In this document: positions 18,209 through 26,880 of the stretch, piece after piece
Layout of the letters: every line of letters begins with the position of its first letter
How positions within the stretch are numbered: the first letter of the stretch is position 1
Source: Pseudochrobactrum sp. sp1633
GTDB taxonomy: Bacteria > Pseudomonadota > Alphaproteobacteria > Rhizobiales > Rhizobiaceae
Assembly: GCF_030376605.1 (NCBI RefSeq)
Contig: NZ_JARRAE010000006.1
Span: 124,001-188,000 of the forward strand
DNA: 64,000 nucleotides
Direction of reading: 5' to 3'
Position numbers and translations under genes: made by a program
Notes under the pieces: generated by a model
Seen by the model: the letters and a program-made list of their open reading frames with translations, nothing else
The model's database searches: none
What the model was told of the DNA's origin: nothing

Positions 18209-20950
18209 ATGTCGAAAAAAGATAAATCTCCGGATTACACTGAAGCCACCGGCTTCGGCGAACAGCCACAATCTGCCGGCTTCGGCGAACAGCCTCAGGC
18301 AGAATTCTCCGGCGCTCCGCTCTCATCATCGGTCGGAGACTGGTCACGCATGATCAGTGATATGGCAGAACAGCCGGAAGCTATAGCGCCGAAAAATCCG
18401 GCGGCCAAACCGGTCACTCCTAAAAAACCGGCAGCAAAAAAAACAGAATCTTCCAAAGCACCAACGTCCAGAAACAAAGCAGCCACGCTGAAAGAACGCG
18501 TTGCTGCGGGTCTCAATCCGGTGTCCGGTATGGACATCACAATGGAAGATGCTGCCAATATGCCTTCAAGCGGAGCAACAGCAACCGTTGAAGCCTTATC
18601 CGCACTGATTGAATCCGGTAATCCGCTGTTCAAAAACGGCAAGCTCTGGGCTCCGCACCGTCCTGAACGCCCTGCCAAGTCCGAAGGCGGCATCCAGATC
18701 AAAATGGAAACCGAATATACCCCTTCCGGTGACCAGCCGACGGCGATTGCCGAACTGGTGGAAGGACTCGAGAATAACGATCAGACACAGGTTCTGCTTG
18801 GTGTAACCGGCTCGGGCAAGACCTTTACCGTCGCGAATATCATTGAGCGTACACAACGCCCTGCTCTGATTTTGGCTCCAAATAAGACGCTCGCTGCACA
18901 GCTTTACGGTGAGTTCAAAAGCTTTTTCCCGAACAATGCGGTTGAATATTTTGTCTCCTATTATGACTATTATCAGCCTGAAGCCTATGTGGCGCGCTCC
19001 GATACATTCATTGAGAAAGAATCCTCTATCAATGAAGAGATCGACCGGATGCGCCACTCGGCCACCCGCTCACTGCTGGAACGTGATGATGTGATTATCG
19101 TCGCCTCCGTCTCCTGTATTTACGGTATCGGTTCGGTTGAAACCTATACTGCAATGACTTTCGAGATGAAGATCGGCGACCGCCTCGACCAGCGTCAACT
19201 GCTGGCAGATCTCGTTGCGCAGCAATATAAACGGCAAGACATCAATTTCGTGCGTGGTTCCTTCCGCGTTCGCGGTGATACGATTGAGCTCTTCCCTGCC
19301 CACTTGGAAGATCGTGCATGGCGCATCTCGCTATTTGGCGATGAGATTGAAACCATTACAGAATTTGATCCGCTGACCGGTCAGAAGACCGGTGATCTCA
19401 AATCTGTTAAAATCTATGCGAATTCGCACTATGTAACCCCGCGCCCGACACTCAATCAGGCAATCAAATCCATCAAAGAAGAGCTGAAACACCGGCTGGT
19501 GGAACTCAACAATGCCGGACGTCTGCTCGAAGCGCAGCGCCTTGAACAGCGCACCACATTTGATATTGAAATGCTGGAAGCAACCGGCTCCTGTGCCGGC
19601 ATTGAAAACTATTCGCGCTATCTCACCGGTCGCCAGCCGGGGGAGCCGCCACCGACATTGTTTGAATATATTCCTGATAATGCTCTGGTTTTCATTGATG
19701 AAAGCCATGTTACCGTGCCGCAGATCGGCGGTATGTATCGGGGCGACTTTAAGCGCAAAGCAACGCTGGCGGAATATGGCTTCCGCCTGCCATCCTGTAT
19801 GGATAACCGTCCGCTACGCTTTGAAGAGTGGGATGCTATGCGTCCGCAAACCGTTGCCGTTTCCGCAACGCCGGGCAAATGGGAAATGGAGCAAGCCGAT
19901 GGTGTGTTTGCCGAGCAGCTGATCCGCCCGACCGGACTGATTGATCCGCCGGTGGAAGTGCGCCCTGCCCGCTCGCAGGTCGATGATGTGCTGGGAGAAA
20001 TCCGCGAAACAGCGAAAAACGGCTATCGTTCACTGGTCACAGTGCTGACCAAGCGCATGGCCGAAGACCTGACCGAATATCTGCATGAACAGGGTGTACG
20101 CGTCCGCTATATGCACTCGGATATCGACACGCTGGAGCGTATCGAAATTATCCGTGACTTACGGCTTGGGACATTTGATGTTCTCATCGGCATCAACTTG
20201 CTACGCGAAGGCTTGGATATTCCGGAATGCGGCTTTGTTGCCATTCTCGATGCTGACAAAGAAGGGTTTCTGCGTTCAGAAACCTCGCTGGTGCAGACAA
20301 TCGGCCGTGCAGCGCGAAATGTTGACGGTCGCGTCATCCTTTATGCCGACACGATTACCGGCTCGATGAGCCGCGCTATGGAAGAAACCAGCCGCCGTCG
20401 CGAAAAGCAGGTGGCCTACAATACCGAACACGGCATTACACCAGCCTCTATTCGCAAAAACATCTCGGATATTCTGAATTCCGTCTATGAGCGCGACCAT
20501 GTGCGGGCAGATATCAGCGGCTTTGCAGAGCAAGGTGGCATGGTCGGCAACAATCTCGGCGCCCATCTCGAGCATCTTGAGAAGAAAATGCGTGATGCTG
20601 CTGCTGATCTCGACTTCGAAACAGCTGCAAGATTGCGCGACGAGATCAAACGTCTGCGGGAAAAAGAACTCGCTATTGCGGATGATCCCTTGGCTCGCGA
20701 GGCAGAAATGTCGCTCGAACAACCATCCAGAGGTGGCCGCAGAACATCGCCGTCACCATCACTGTTCAAAAAGCCGTCCCTTGATAATATGGGGCCTGGC
20801 ACAGACATGGCAAAACCGCTTGGCATACAGAACGATGACAGTGCAGCGCCGGTCAGAAGACATCGCACCGGTGCTGGTTCCTATGAAGATCCTGTCGATG
20901 TAAAGCGCAAAACCCGCCGTTCAGGCAAAACCGGTCGGCCGGGCAAATAA
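18209..20950 (+). CDS. uvrB: Excinuclease ABC subunit B
   Basis: A 913-residue UvrB, the damage-verifying helicase-like subunit of nucleotide excision repair. The core begins near residue 168 ([14 protein letters not shown]), with Walker A GVTGSGKT near 198, the beta-hairpin region [13 protein letters not shown] near 248, helicase motifs through [16 protein letters not shown] near 695, and a C-terminal UVR domain (about 780-815) that contacts UvrA/UvrC. E. coli UvrB has about 670 residues; the excess is a charged N-terminal extension of about 165 residues starting with a repeated GFGEQPQ, and a basic Ser/Pro-rich tail of about 95. Extended UvrB proteins are usual in this order. GAGAGAG precedes the ATG. 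Confidence 0.96.
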   Translation: MSKKDKSPDYTEATGFGEQPQSAGFGEQPQAEFSGAPLSSSVGDWSRMISDMAEQPEAIAPKNPAAKPVTPKKPAAKKTESSKAPTSRNKAATLKERVAAGLNPVSGMDITMEDAANMPSSGATATVEALSALIESGNPLFKNGKLWAPHRPERPAKSEGGIQIKMETEYTPSGDQPTAIAELVEGLENNDQTQVLLGVTGSGKTFTVANIIERTQRPALILAPNKTLAAQLYGEFKSFFPNNAVEYFVSYYDYYQPEAYVARSDTFIEKESSINEEIDRMRHSATRSLLERDDVIIVASVSCIYGIGSVETYTAMTFEMKIGDRLDQRQLLADLVAQQYKRQDINFVRGSFRVRGDTIELFPAHLEDRAWRISLFGDEIETITEFDPLTGQKTGDLKSVKIYANSHYVTPRPTLNQAIKSIKEELKHRLVELNNAGRLLEAQRLEQRTTFDIEMLEATGSCAGIENYSRYLTGRQPGEPPPTLFEYIPDNALVFIDESHVTVPQIGGMYRGDFKRKATLAEYGFRLPSCMDNRPLRFEEWDAMRPQTVAVSATPGKWEMEQADGVFAEQLIRPTGLIDPPVEVRPARSQVDDVLGEIRETAKNGYRSLVTVLTKRMAEDLTEYLHEQGVRVRYMHSDIDTLERIEIIRDLRLGTFDVLIGINLLREGLDIPECGFVAILDADKEGFLRSETSLVQTIGRAARNVDGRVILYADTITGSMSRAMEETSRRREKQVAYNTEHGITPASIRKNISDILNSVYERDHVRADISGFAEQGGMVGNNLGAHLEHLEKKMRDAAADLDFETAARLRDEIKRLREKELAIADDPLAREAEMSLEQPSRGGRRTSPSPSLFKKPSLDNMGPGTDMAKPLGIQNDDSAAPVRRHRTGAGSYEDPVDVKRKTRRSGKTGRPGK

Positions 20951-21001
20951 TCCGGCTGGCAGTATCAACTGACCTGTTTATTGTCTGTATTGACACCGCA
21001 A

Positions 21002-21047
21002 AACAGAGCACGCATGAAAGATAAGTGCGTTCTCTGTTATTTGCTTT
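21002..21047 (+). terminator. Probable terminator of uvrB
   Basis: AACAGAG...ACGCA pairs with TGCGT...CTCTGTT with a one-base offset, followed by ATTTGCTTT. Confidence 0.55.
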
Positions 21048-21104
21048 AATGGACACTCTGAAAAGCATTAGCTTTTTTGGGATATGTCCTGACAGGATTA
21101 GCCT

Positions 21105-22016
21105 ATGCGCCTTCCGGCCGGTTTTCTAGCTGCAATCATGCTGACTTTTCCGGCGTTTGATCCGCCTGTGGCCTTTGCTCAGCTTGCGGAAAAGAACAAT
21201 CCTGCAGAGCCTGAGAAAAATCTGGTAGCCAAGCCTCAGCCTGATAAAACCATAGCACTCGATACTGCGCGGATTTGTCAGCTCATTGCCAGCTTGGCTG
21301 AAAAACACGGCATTCCGGAAAACTTCTTTGCACGGCTGATCTGGAAAGAGAGCCGTTTTGATCACCTCGCCGTCAGTCCGGTCGGCGCGCAAGGTATTGC
21401 TCAGTTCATGCCTTACACAGCCAAAGAGCGCGGCCTTACCGATGCTTTCAATATTGATCTCGCATTACCCGCTTCGGCAGCTTTCCTGAAAGATTTGCAC
21501 GGCAGTTTTGGCAATTGGGGACTGGCAGCGGCCGCATATAATGCAGGGCCGACACGCTTATCGAACTGGTTGAAAAACGGCGGTTTTCTGCCTTTGGAAA
21601 CAGAAAACTACGTGTTGTCGATTACCGGAAAGACCGTAGATCACTTCTCTGCGGGACAAGAGCTGACAGATATCCCTCTGGAAGAAAAACTATCATTTCA
21701 GCAGGCATGCCAGCGATTACCCATTATCAAATCCCGATCCATATCTATGGCACAGATAAACCCGTTTCCTTGGGCGGTTCAGGTCGCGGGCAATTTCAGA
21801 CAAAGTGCTGTCAGTGCACAATGGAATCGCCTGCGCAAACAAAACCCGCAACTCTTTGCAGGGCGTGAAATTTATATATCAAGAGTACGCAGCCCTATTG
21901 GCAGGCGAGGCATTTATGTTGCCCGCCTCGGTGCAGGCAACCGGCAATCCGCCGATATGCTCTGTGCAAAAATCAGAATCGGTGGCGGCTCCTGCATTAT
22001 CCGGCGAAACCGCTGA
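21105..22016 (+). CDS. Secreted lytic transglycosylase (SLT domain)
   Basis: A 303-residue periplasmic muramidase-like enzyme that cleaves peptidoglycan with 1,6-anhydro products. There is a signal peptide (about 1-25, ending AFAQ), an SLT/goose-lysozyme domain (about 55-180) with catalytic Glu in WKESRFD at about 82, SPVGAQGIAQFMP, and AAAAYNAGPTRLSNW. The C-terminal 110 residues (Arg-rich, GRREIYISRVR-like) resemble no domain I can name with certainty and may be SPOR-like. The gene stands alone. It could be a housekeeping transglycosylase or one serving an envelope machine; no secretion genes lie nearby. Confidence 0.88.
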   Translation: MRLPAGFLAAIMLTFPAFDPPVAFAQLAEKNNPAEPEKNLVAKPQPDKTIALDTARICQLIASLAEKHGIPENFFARLIWKESRFDHLAVSPVGAQGIAQFMPYTAKERGLTDAFNIDLALPASAAFLKDLHGSFGNWGLAAAAYNAGPTRLSNWLKNGGFLPLETENYVLSITGKTVDHFSAGQELTDIPLEEKLSFQQACQRLPIIKSRSISMAQINPFPWAVQVAGNFRQSAVSAQWNRLRKQNPQLFAGREIYISRVRSPIGRRGIYVARLGAGNRQSADMLCAKIRIGGGSCIIRRNR

Positions 22017-22654
22017 CGCAATAAATACAAAGGCTTATTTCCGCTCAGGAACTGCTAACCATTTCGGATTGCGCATCACTTTCCCTAATACCTGCCCTGA
22101 TTTTCCTGACGGTTCTCAATCAACAAATTGTCGTTTACAGCAGTGAAAACGATCAAAACTACAGTTAGCATCGGGCTTTTTGTGTGTTTTATTTCAAAAA
22201 AACGCCAATTCTCAAGTGACCGTACTCTTAATTAGTGCTTTAAACTACATACATCTGCTGTTTTCACAAACCATTTAAAGCTAAACAACACTTAAATCAT
22301 CTTAACTTGTTATTTCGTGAAGTATCTTTGTCTTTATGACTATTACTTTTTTATTAGAACCGAACTTGGCAAAGAAAAAACAGCGTCATGACAAAAATTT
22401 GCTTGCCAAATATCTTTCTATAGATCAGTCTTCGAATGTTCGGGCATTTGGCGAACAATGGAAGACTGGAAGAACGGCGCGCCGGAACCGCTACAAGCTC
22501 CGGGTCGGGGTAACCTGACAATGATCGGCTCCTTTCCTGATTTCGATAACTGCCTGCATACCCCTACCGCTGGGCGTGTGGTGCGCATAGCGGTTCGAAA
22601 AATTCCGTTTTGGTTTAAAAGCCAGAACGGCGCCAAGGAAAAGGAACGTATCCC
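22017..22654 (+). other. Long region before the second cold-shock gene, with palindromic leader
   Basis: A 638-base spacer. At 22426-22468 CAGTCTTC/GAAGACTG and TGTTCG/CGAACA form a long two-part hairpin, and at about 22474-22483 there is a perfect CGGCGCGCCG palindrome. Both would lie in the 5' leader of the cold-shock mRNA if transcription begins near the AT-rich stretch at 22290-22420. Short open frames here have no ribosome-binding site. Confidence 0.4.
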
Positions 22655-22870
22655 ATGGCACAGACCGGCATAGTCAAATTCTTTAATGGTGAAAAAGGCT
22701 TTGGCTTTATTAAACCGGATAATGGCGGACCAGATATTTTTGTACATATCTCTGCTGTTCAGGCTTCGGGCCTGACAAATCTCGCCGACAACCAGAAAGT
22801 TTCTTTTGAAACTGAACCGGATCGTCGCGGTAAAGGCCCTAAGGCAGTCGACATCAGCATTGCTGAATAA
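22655..22870 (+). CDS. cspA: Second cold-shock protein (CspA family)
   Basis: A 71-residue cold-shock domain protein with KGFGFI (RNP1) and IFVHI (RNP2). It differs from the one at 5526 ([19 protein letters not shown] against [18 protein letters not shown]), so it is a paralogue rather than a recent copy. GGAA precedes the ATG with suitable spacing. A structured long leader and a terminator frame it as a single-gene, probably post-transcriptionally controlled unit. Symbol given by family. Confidence 0.94.
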   Translation: MAQTGIVKFFNGEKGFGFIKPDNGGPDIFVHISAVQASGLTNLADNQKVSFETEPDRRGKGPKAVDISIAE

Positions 22871-22952
22871 AGAATGCACTGAACAATTCTTAAAGCGCTA
22901 TCATCGACAATGTCTTTGAAAGTGACTTTATGAAATGATGTTTATGCTCAGG

Positions 22953-22978
22953 AACCCCGGTTTTTACCGGGGTTTTTG
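22953..22978 (+). terminator. Terminator of the second cold-shock gene
   Basis: AACCCCGG, loop TTTTTA, CCGGGGTTTTTG. Confidence 0.88.
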
Positions 22979-23386
22979 TTATTCAGGGGATCGCTATTTT
23001 TCCTGCCCCTACCCCTCATTGCACTGCAGAGCACATTGATGCCTGTGAGCACACAAAGCACTAAAGAACTCTAAGTGAGCGCACTGAAGCATATCACGCG
23101 CTGCCTCTCCTCTGACGGCAGCGACAGCATTGCTATGCCTGACCAGAGAACAATCTCTCCGCGCTTTGCCACAACCCCATCCCTGCTTCATTTTCGAGTG
23201 TCATTATTTGTGAAATATCCCCTCTTTGAAAAGCTGAATATTCTCCCTATTTTGTGTTCAGCAAGCATTCATGTGCCCTGCTTTATTGATAGGTCATCAT
23301 CTTATCGCAGACCATAAAACTGCCGATCAGATAAGACCTAAAACCGGCATAGCCGAATGCATCAGCTTCGTAAGGAGGCACAGACT
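22979..23386 (+). other. BA14K-protein upstream region
   Basis: A 408-base spacer. At 23099-23123 a 7-bp perfect stem CGCTGCC/GGCAGCG holds a pyrimidine loop with CTCCTC, similar in style to anti-Shine-Dalgarno sRNA loops, but no U-run follows. The AT-rich stretch 23200-23260 probably holds the promoter. No ORF supported. Confidence 0.3.
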
Positions 23387-23884
23387 ATGATGAATATGTT
23401 GACCAAAACCGCTCTGATCGCAGGTCTCTCACTTGCTACAGTTGCAGGCAATCTTTCAGCTGCTTCCGCCGATGATTGGGGTCGCCGTCATGGTGGTTGG
23501 AACAATGGCGGCTGGAATCAGGATAATGGCTGGCGCAACCGTGACAGAGACTGGGATCGTCGTGATCGCCGTCGCAACCGTAACGACGCGATAGCCGCTG
23601 GTGTACTCGGCCTTGCAGCCGGTGCAATCATTGCAGGAGCCATGTCGCAGCCGCAGGCACAGCCGGTTTATCGTGAACCGATTTACAATGCACCACCGCC
23701 GCCACAGGTCTTTTATCCTGCCCAGCAGACACGCGGAAATTACGGCCGCAATTACAGTGGCTCTTACCAGCCCTGGACACGCGAATGGTACAACTGGTGC
23801 TCTCAGAAATACCGCTCCTTCAATGCACAATCCGGTACATTCCGTGGCTATGACGGTCAGGATCACTTCTGCGTCGCCAACTAA
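23387..23884 (+). CDS. BA14K-family secreted protein
   Basis: A 165-residue exported protein: signal peptide (about 1-29, ending SASA), a Gly/Asn/Trp/Arg-rich linker (GGWNQDNGWRNRDRDW), a glycine-rich hydrophobic segment (about 66-82), a Pro/Gln-rich stretch, and a C-terminal BA14K-type motif with WYNWCSQKYRSF and GTFRGYDGQDHFC, whose two cysteines probably form a disulfide. BA14K is a Brucella immunoreactive envelope protein family found across this order. AAGGAGG sits eight bases before the ATG at 23387, which decides the start. Followed directly by a terminator. Confidence 0.87.
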   Translation: MMNMLTKTALIAGLSLATVAGNLSAASADDWGRRHGGWNNGGWNQDNGWRNRDRDWDRRDRRRNRNDAIAAGVLGLAAGAIIAGAMSQPQAQPVYREPIYNAPPPPQVFYPAQQTRGNYGRNYSGSYQPWTREWYNWCSQKYRSFNAQSGTFRGYDGQDHFCVAN

Positions 23885-23900
23885 AACGCGACAACAAATA

Positions 23901-23933
23901 AAAAAAGCCGCCGGTCATCCGGCGGCTTTTTTA
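23901..23933. terminator. Bidirectional terminator between BA14K gene and metallo-hydrolase gene
   Basis: AAAAAAGCCGCCGG, loop TCAT, CCGGCGGCTTTTTT; serves the plus-strand gene and, 29 bases on, the minus-strand gene. Confidence 0.9.
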
Positions 23934-23961
23934 TTCGCTCAATTCTTGTACTTACCAAACT

Positions 23962-24603
23962 CTACACCAAGAACGGATTACTGCGACGTTCATCGCCAAA
24001 ACGGCTGCCGGCACCATGTCCGCAGATGAAAGTAAATTCATCGCCCAAAGGCAGCAGCTTTTCTTTAATTGAACGGATCAGCGTATCATGATCGCCACCC
24101 GGTAAATCTGTACGACCGACAGAACCGTTAAACAGCACATCCCCGACTATGGCAAAATGCATGGCTTTATTGATAAAAACCACATGCCCCGGCGAATGTC
24201 CCGGACAATGCAAAACTTCAAAATCCTCACCGGCAACCTGCAAAACATCGCCTTCGTTCAGCCAGCGATCCGGTGTAAAATTACGATAGCCGCTGCCCAG
24301 TCCAAATTTTGCAGCAGAGCTCTCCACATTATCATAGAGAAATGCATCTTCTTCCTGCGAGCCAATAATCGGCACCTGCAAAGCATCCCGCAAATCCGCA
24401 GCCGCACCAATATGATCCACATGCCCATGCGTGATCCAGATGGCCTCGATCTTCAGCTGGTTGTTCTCGATAACCTCTTTGATGGCATCAACATCGCCAC
24501 CCGGATCCACGACAACGCCAACTTTCGTATCCTTGTCAAAAAGAAGAGTACAATTCTGCCGGAAAGGCGTTACCGCAATTATAATTGCCTGAAGCTGGCT
24601 CAT
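23962..24603 (-). CDS. Metallo-beta-lactamase-fold hydrolase (glyoxalase II-like)
   Basis: A 213-residue cytosolic protein with the binuclear metal motif THGHVDH (His59, His61, Asp63, His64), a later HCPGHSPGHV and a closing CGHGAGSRFG. This pattern is that of the short GloB-like (YcbL) group, which hydrolyses thioesters such as S-lactoylglutathione in some members. It is single, with a weak GGGTGAT before the ATG. The fold is certain, the substrate not. Confidence 0.88.
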   Translation of the reverse strand: MSQLQAIIIAVTPFRQNCTLLFDKDTKVGVVVDPGGDVDAIKEVIENNQLKIEAIWITHGHVDHIGAAADLRDALQVPIIGSQEEDAFLYDNVESSAAKFGLGSGYRNFTPDRWLNEGDVLQVAGEDFEVLHCPGHSPGHVVFINKAMHFAIVGDVLFNGSVGRTDLPGGDHDTLIRSIKEKLLPLGDEFTFICGHGAGSRFGDERRSNPFLV

Positions 24604-24650
24604 TTATCACCCGATGATCTTTTATACGAGGCAGCACTCTTTACCTTGCC

Positions 24651-24684
24651 AAAACAAAAAAAAGGATAGCCGCAGCTATCCTTT
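24651..24684 (-). terminator. Terminator of the small glycine-rich protein gene
   Basis: On the minus strand AAAGGATAG, loop CTGCGG, CTATCCTTT then a U-rich run. Confidence 0.8.
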
Positions 24685-24766
24685 ATATAAACTGTAAAAA
24701 TAAAATTACAGCCTCAGGCAGGCGAATACATCATGTCAGTCATCAGCTTTCAGCACGATGAAATGC

Positions 24767-25045
24767 TCAGGCTTTCGACATGTTGTTTTTGATCAAGCCA
24801 ATCACAGCAGTCAAAATCGCACCACCGGCACCACCGCCGATTAACTGTCCGACAATGCCGCTCATGGCAGAATCAACACCGCCACCTGTCAGCATCGGCA
24901 AGATTTGGCTCAGGATCAGACCGCCAATACCACCGGCAACGGTGTTACCTGTTGTTCCAAGGCTGAGATTTTTAACTGCGCCGGCAAGATTACCACCGAC
25001 AGCACCGGCGACTAACTGCACAAGAATAGGAATAATTGCGTCCAT
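24767..25045 (-). CDS. Small glycine-rich hydrophobic protein, conserved hypothetical
   Basis: A 92-residue protein with no cysteine and repeated glycine-zipper-like patterns (LVAGAVGGNLAGAVKN, GGIGGLILSQ, GGGAGGAILTAVIGL), consistent with membrane-inserting helices. The ATG at 25045 has GGGG eight bases upstream; a GTG three codons earlier overlaps that site and is less likely. I recall similar short proteins in other Rhizobiales but know of no function. It has its own terminator and appears monocistronic. Confidence 0.75.
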   Translation of the reverse strand: MDAIIPILVQLVAGAVGGNLAGAVKNLSLGTTGNTVAGGIGGLILSQILPMLTGGGVDSAMSGIVGQLIGGGAGGAILTAVIGLIKNNMSKA

Positions 25046-25348
25046 GACTGTCACCCCGAATATTGTTTCACGTCAAAGTAGAACGCCTTGACATAGTGAT
25101 GATGACAAGAAAAAGGCGACTGTCAATTCTTATAATAACTTCCTGATAAATTATGCATGTTTTTCTCCGGTGAAAAACCGCACTCCCTCTGCAAAACAAT
25201 AAAATGCTGTAAGTTTTGGCTCAGGATGTTGCCACAGATGATTTGAAAGCAGATAATTGAGGGTAAGATGCAGATATCCTATCCGCAGGGCACTCAGGCT
25301 GATAGAGAGTAATATAAACTGCAATACTGAATGAACCGGAGTCCGACC
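25046..25348 (+). other. Region upstream of the MarR-type gene
   Basis: About 300 bases. A 14-codon frame (25268-25312, ATG to TAA) has GAGGG four bases before it and ends 37 bases before the MarR start; it may be a leader peptide or chance. Nothing else was recognised. Confidence 0.25.
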
Positions 25349-25852
25349 GTGCGTTTTAATCACGATGATAGTACTATTCGTTCAGCCTTATCAGAAGATG
25401 AGGTCAACGATCTGGGTATCATTGAGCTTTTGTTCTTCTCATATCGTGACTTTACAGCCGATCCGGACAAGCAGCTGGAAACGATGGGCTTCGGGCGCGC
25501 GCATCACCGCGTTTTGTATTTCGTGAACCGCAAACCCGGCATGAGTGTTGCCGAGCTTCTGGATGTTTTGAAAATCACCAAGCAAAGCCTTTCACGCGTC
25601 TTGAAACAGCTGGTGGATAATGGCCATATTATTCAATTAACAGGTGAAACTGACCGTCGTCAGAGAGAACTTTACCCGACACCATCCGGCCGTGAACTCA
25701 TTCTTTCTCTGACAAAACCGCAATCCAACCGCATTGCTGCAGCCCTTGCAGAGAGCAATGTTACGGAAAAGCAGATTATTCAGAATTTCTTGAAAGCAAT
25801 GGTCAACAGCGATCAGCGTACTCAGATCGACAGCCTGCCTCTGAACCGGTAA
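25349..25852 (+). CDS. MarR-family transcriptional regulator (PetP-like)
   Basis: A 167-residue winged-helix regulator with the MarR core (about 48-135): HHRVLYFVNRKPGMSV, LLDVLKITKQSLSRVLKQLV and the wing TGETDRRQRELYPT. The start is taken as GTG at 25349 because CGGAG lies seven bases before it; an ATG at 25331 has no ribosome-binding site. An OmpR-type response regulator follows 258 bases on. The same MarR/OmpR pairing is PetP/PetR of Rhodobacter capsulatus, needed for cytochrome bc1 production, and the bc1 operon is 18 kb away here. Orthology is an inference. Confidence 0.85.
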   Translation: MRFNHDDSTIRSALSEDEVNDLGIIELLFFSYRDFTADPDKQLETMGFGRAHHRVLYFVNRKPGMSVAELLDVLKITKQSLSRVLKQLVDNGHIIQLTGETDRRQRELYPTPSGRELILSLTKPQSNRIAAALAESNVTEKQIIQNFLKAMVNSDQRTQIDSLPLNR

Positions 25853-26110
25853 ATATAAACACGCTTCGTTCATATAGTGTGTATATCCGCAGGCCACACA
25901 CACAGGTAAACAGCTGCCAGAGCAGCGCCAGAAAAGCAGGAGCCGCCTAAGGAAAATCAATTGCCGGATTGGCTCTGCTCTTACTTCGGTTCGCCGCAAA
26001 CTGCATAAAGCAAAAACATAAGCGCTCTCAAAGCGTAACCCGATAAACAGACTAAAGCATTCCCTGTACTGTCAGGATGAAGAAAGCTCCGGAATGAAAG
26101 GTTGGAAACA

Positions 26111-26818
26111 ATGACCAGCGAAGACACAATTCTGTCCGATGATGCACCGCACCTGCTGGTGGTTGATGATGATACCCGCATCCGCAGCCTTCTTTCACAA
26201 TATCTGAGCACGACCGGCTATCGTGTAACAATGGCTGCCAATGCGCAGGAAGCCCGTCGCAAGTTGGAAGGCATTGATTTCGATCTGATCATTCTTGATG
26301 TGATGATGCCGGGTGAAAGCGGCGTAGAGCTTACCCGCTCGCTGCGCGAACAAAAAAATGTACCGATTCTGATGCTGACCGCACTGTCTGAGACAGACAG
26401 TCGTATTAACGGGCTTGAAGCCGGTGCCGATGACTATCTCTCCAAGCCGTTTGATCCGCGCGAACTGACGCTGCGGATCAATAATATTTTGCGCCGCGGT
26501 GCCCAGCCAACGCAGCACATTATTGAGCAGATTGTTTTTGGCCCCTACACATTTTCCATCCCTCGTAAGGAACTCAAACAGGGTGGTGAAGTTATTAAGC
26601 TGACGGATCGTGAACAGGACATCATGACGATCTTCGCAGAACGCGCCGGTGAAACCGTGCCGCGCCACGAACTGACAGGTCAGGATGGTGAAGTCGGCGA
26701 GAGAACGATTGACGTGCAGATCAACCGTCTGCGCCGCAAGATTGAAGTGGATCCTGCCAATCCGATCTGGCTGCAAACAGTGCGCGGTATCGGCTACAAG
26801 CTGAGCATAGAGCAATAA
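26111..26818 (+). CDS. OmpR-family response regulator (PetR-like)
   Basis: A 235-residue two-component regulator: receiver domain (about 14-125) with the acidic pocket VVDDD at about 17-21, phosphoacceptor Asp63 in ILDVMMPGESG, and Lys112 in LSKPFDP, followed by a winged-helix DNA-binding domain (about 140-230; LTDREQDIMTIFAERAG, VQINRLRRKIE). The ATG at 26111 is preferred to a TTG nine bases before. A sensor kinase gene follows 62 bases downstream, so the pair is likely co-transcribed. With the MarR gene upstream it resembles PetR. The regulon is unknown from sequence. Confidence 0.92.
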   Translation: MTSEDTILSDDAPHLLVVDDDTRIRSLLSQYLSTTGYRVTMAANAQEARRKLEGIDFDLIILDVMMPGESGVELTRSLREQKNVPILMLTALSETDSRINGLEAGADDYLSKPFDPRELTLRINNILRRGAQPTQHIIEQIVFGPYTFSIPRKELKQGGEVIKLTDREQDIMTIFAERAGETVPRHELTGQDGEVGERTIDVQINRLRRKIEVDPANPIWLQTVRGIGYKLSIEQ

Positions 26819-26880
26819 GAGCTGTAACCGCAAACACCACAATCCTGACGACAGGCCTGACGAACAGGAGAGAATAGCAG

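Noticed and set aside
22336-22673. Two short plus-strand frames upstream of the second cold-shock gene
   Set aside because: No ribosome-binding sites, biased composition, overlap with palindromic leader.
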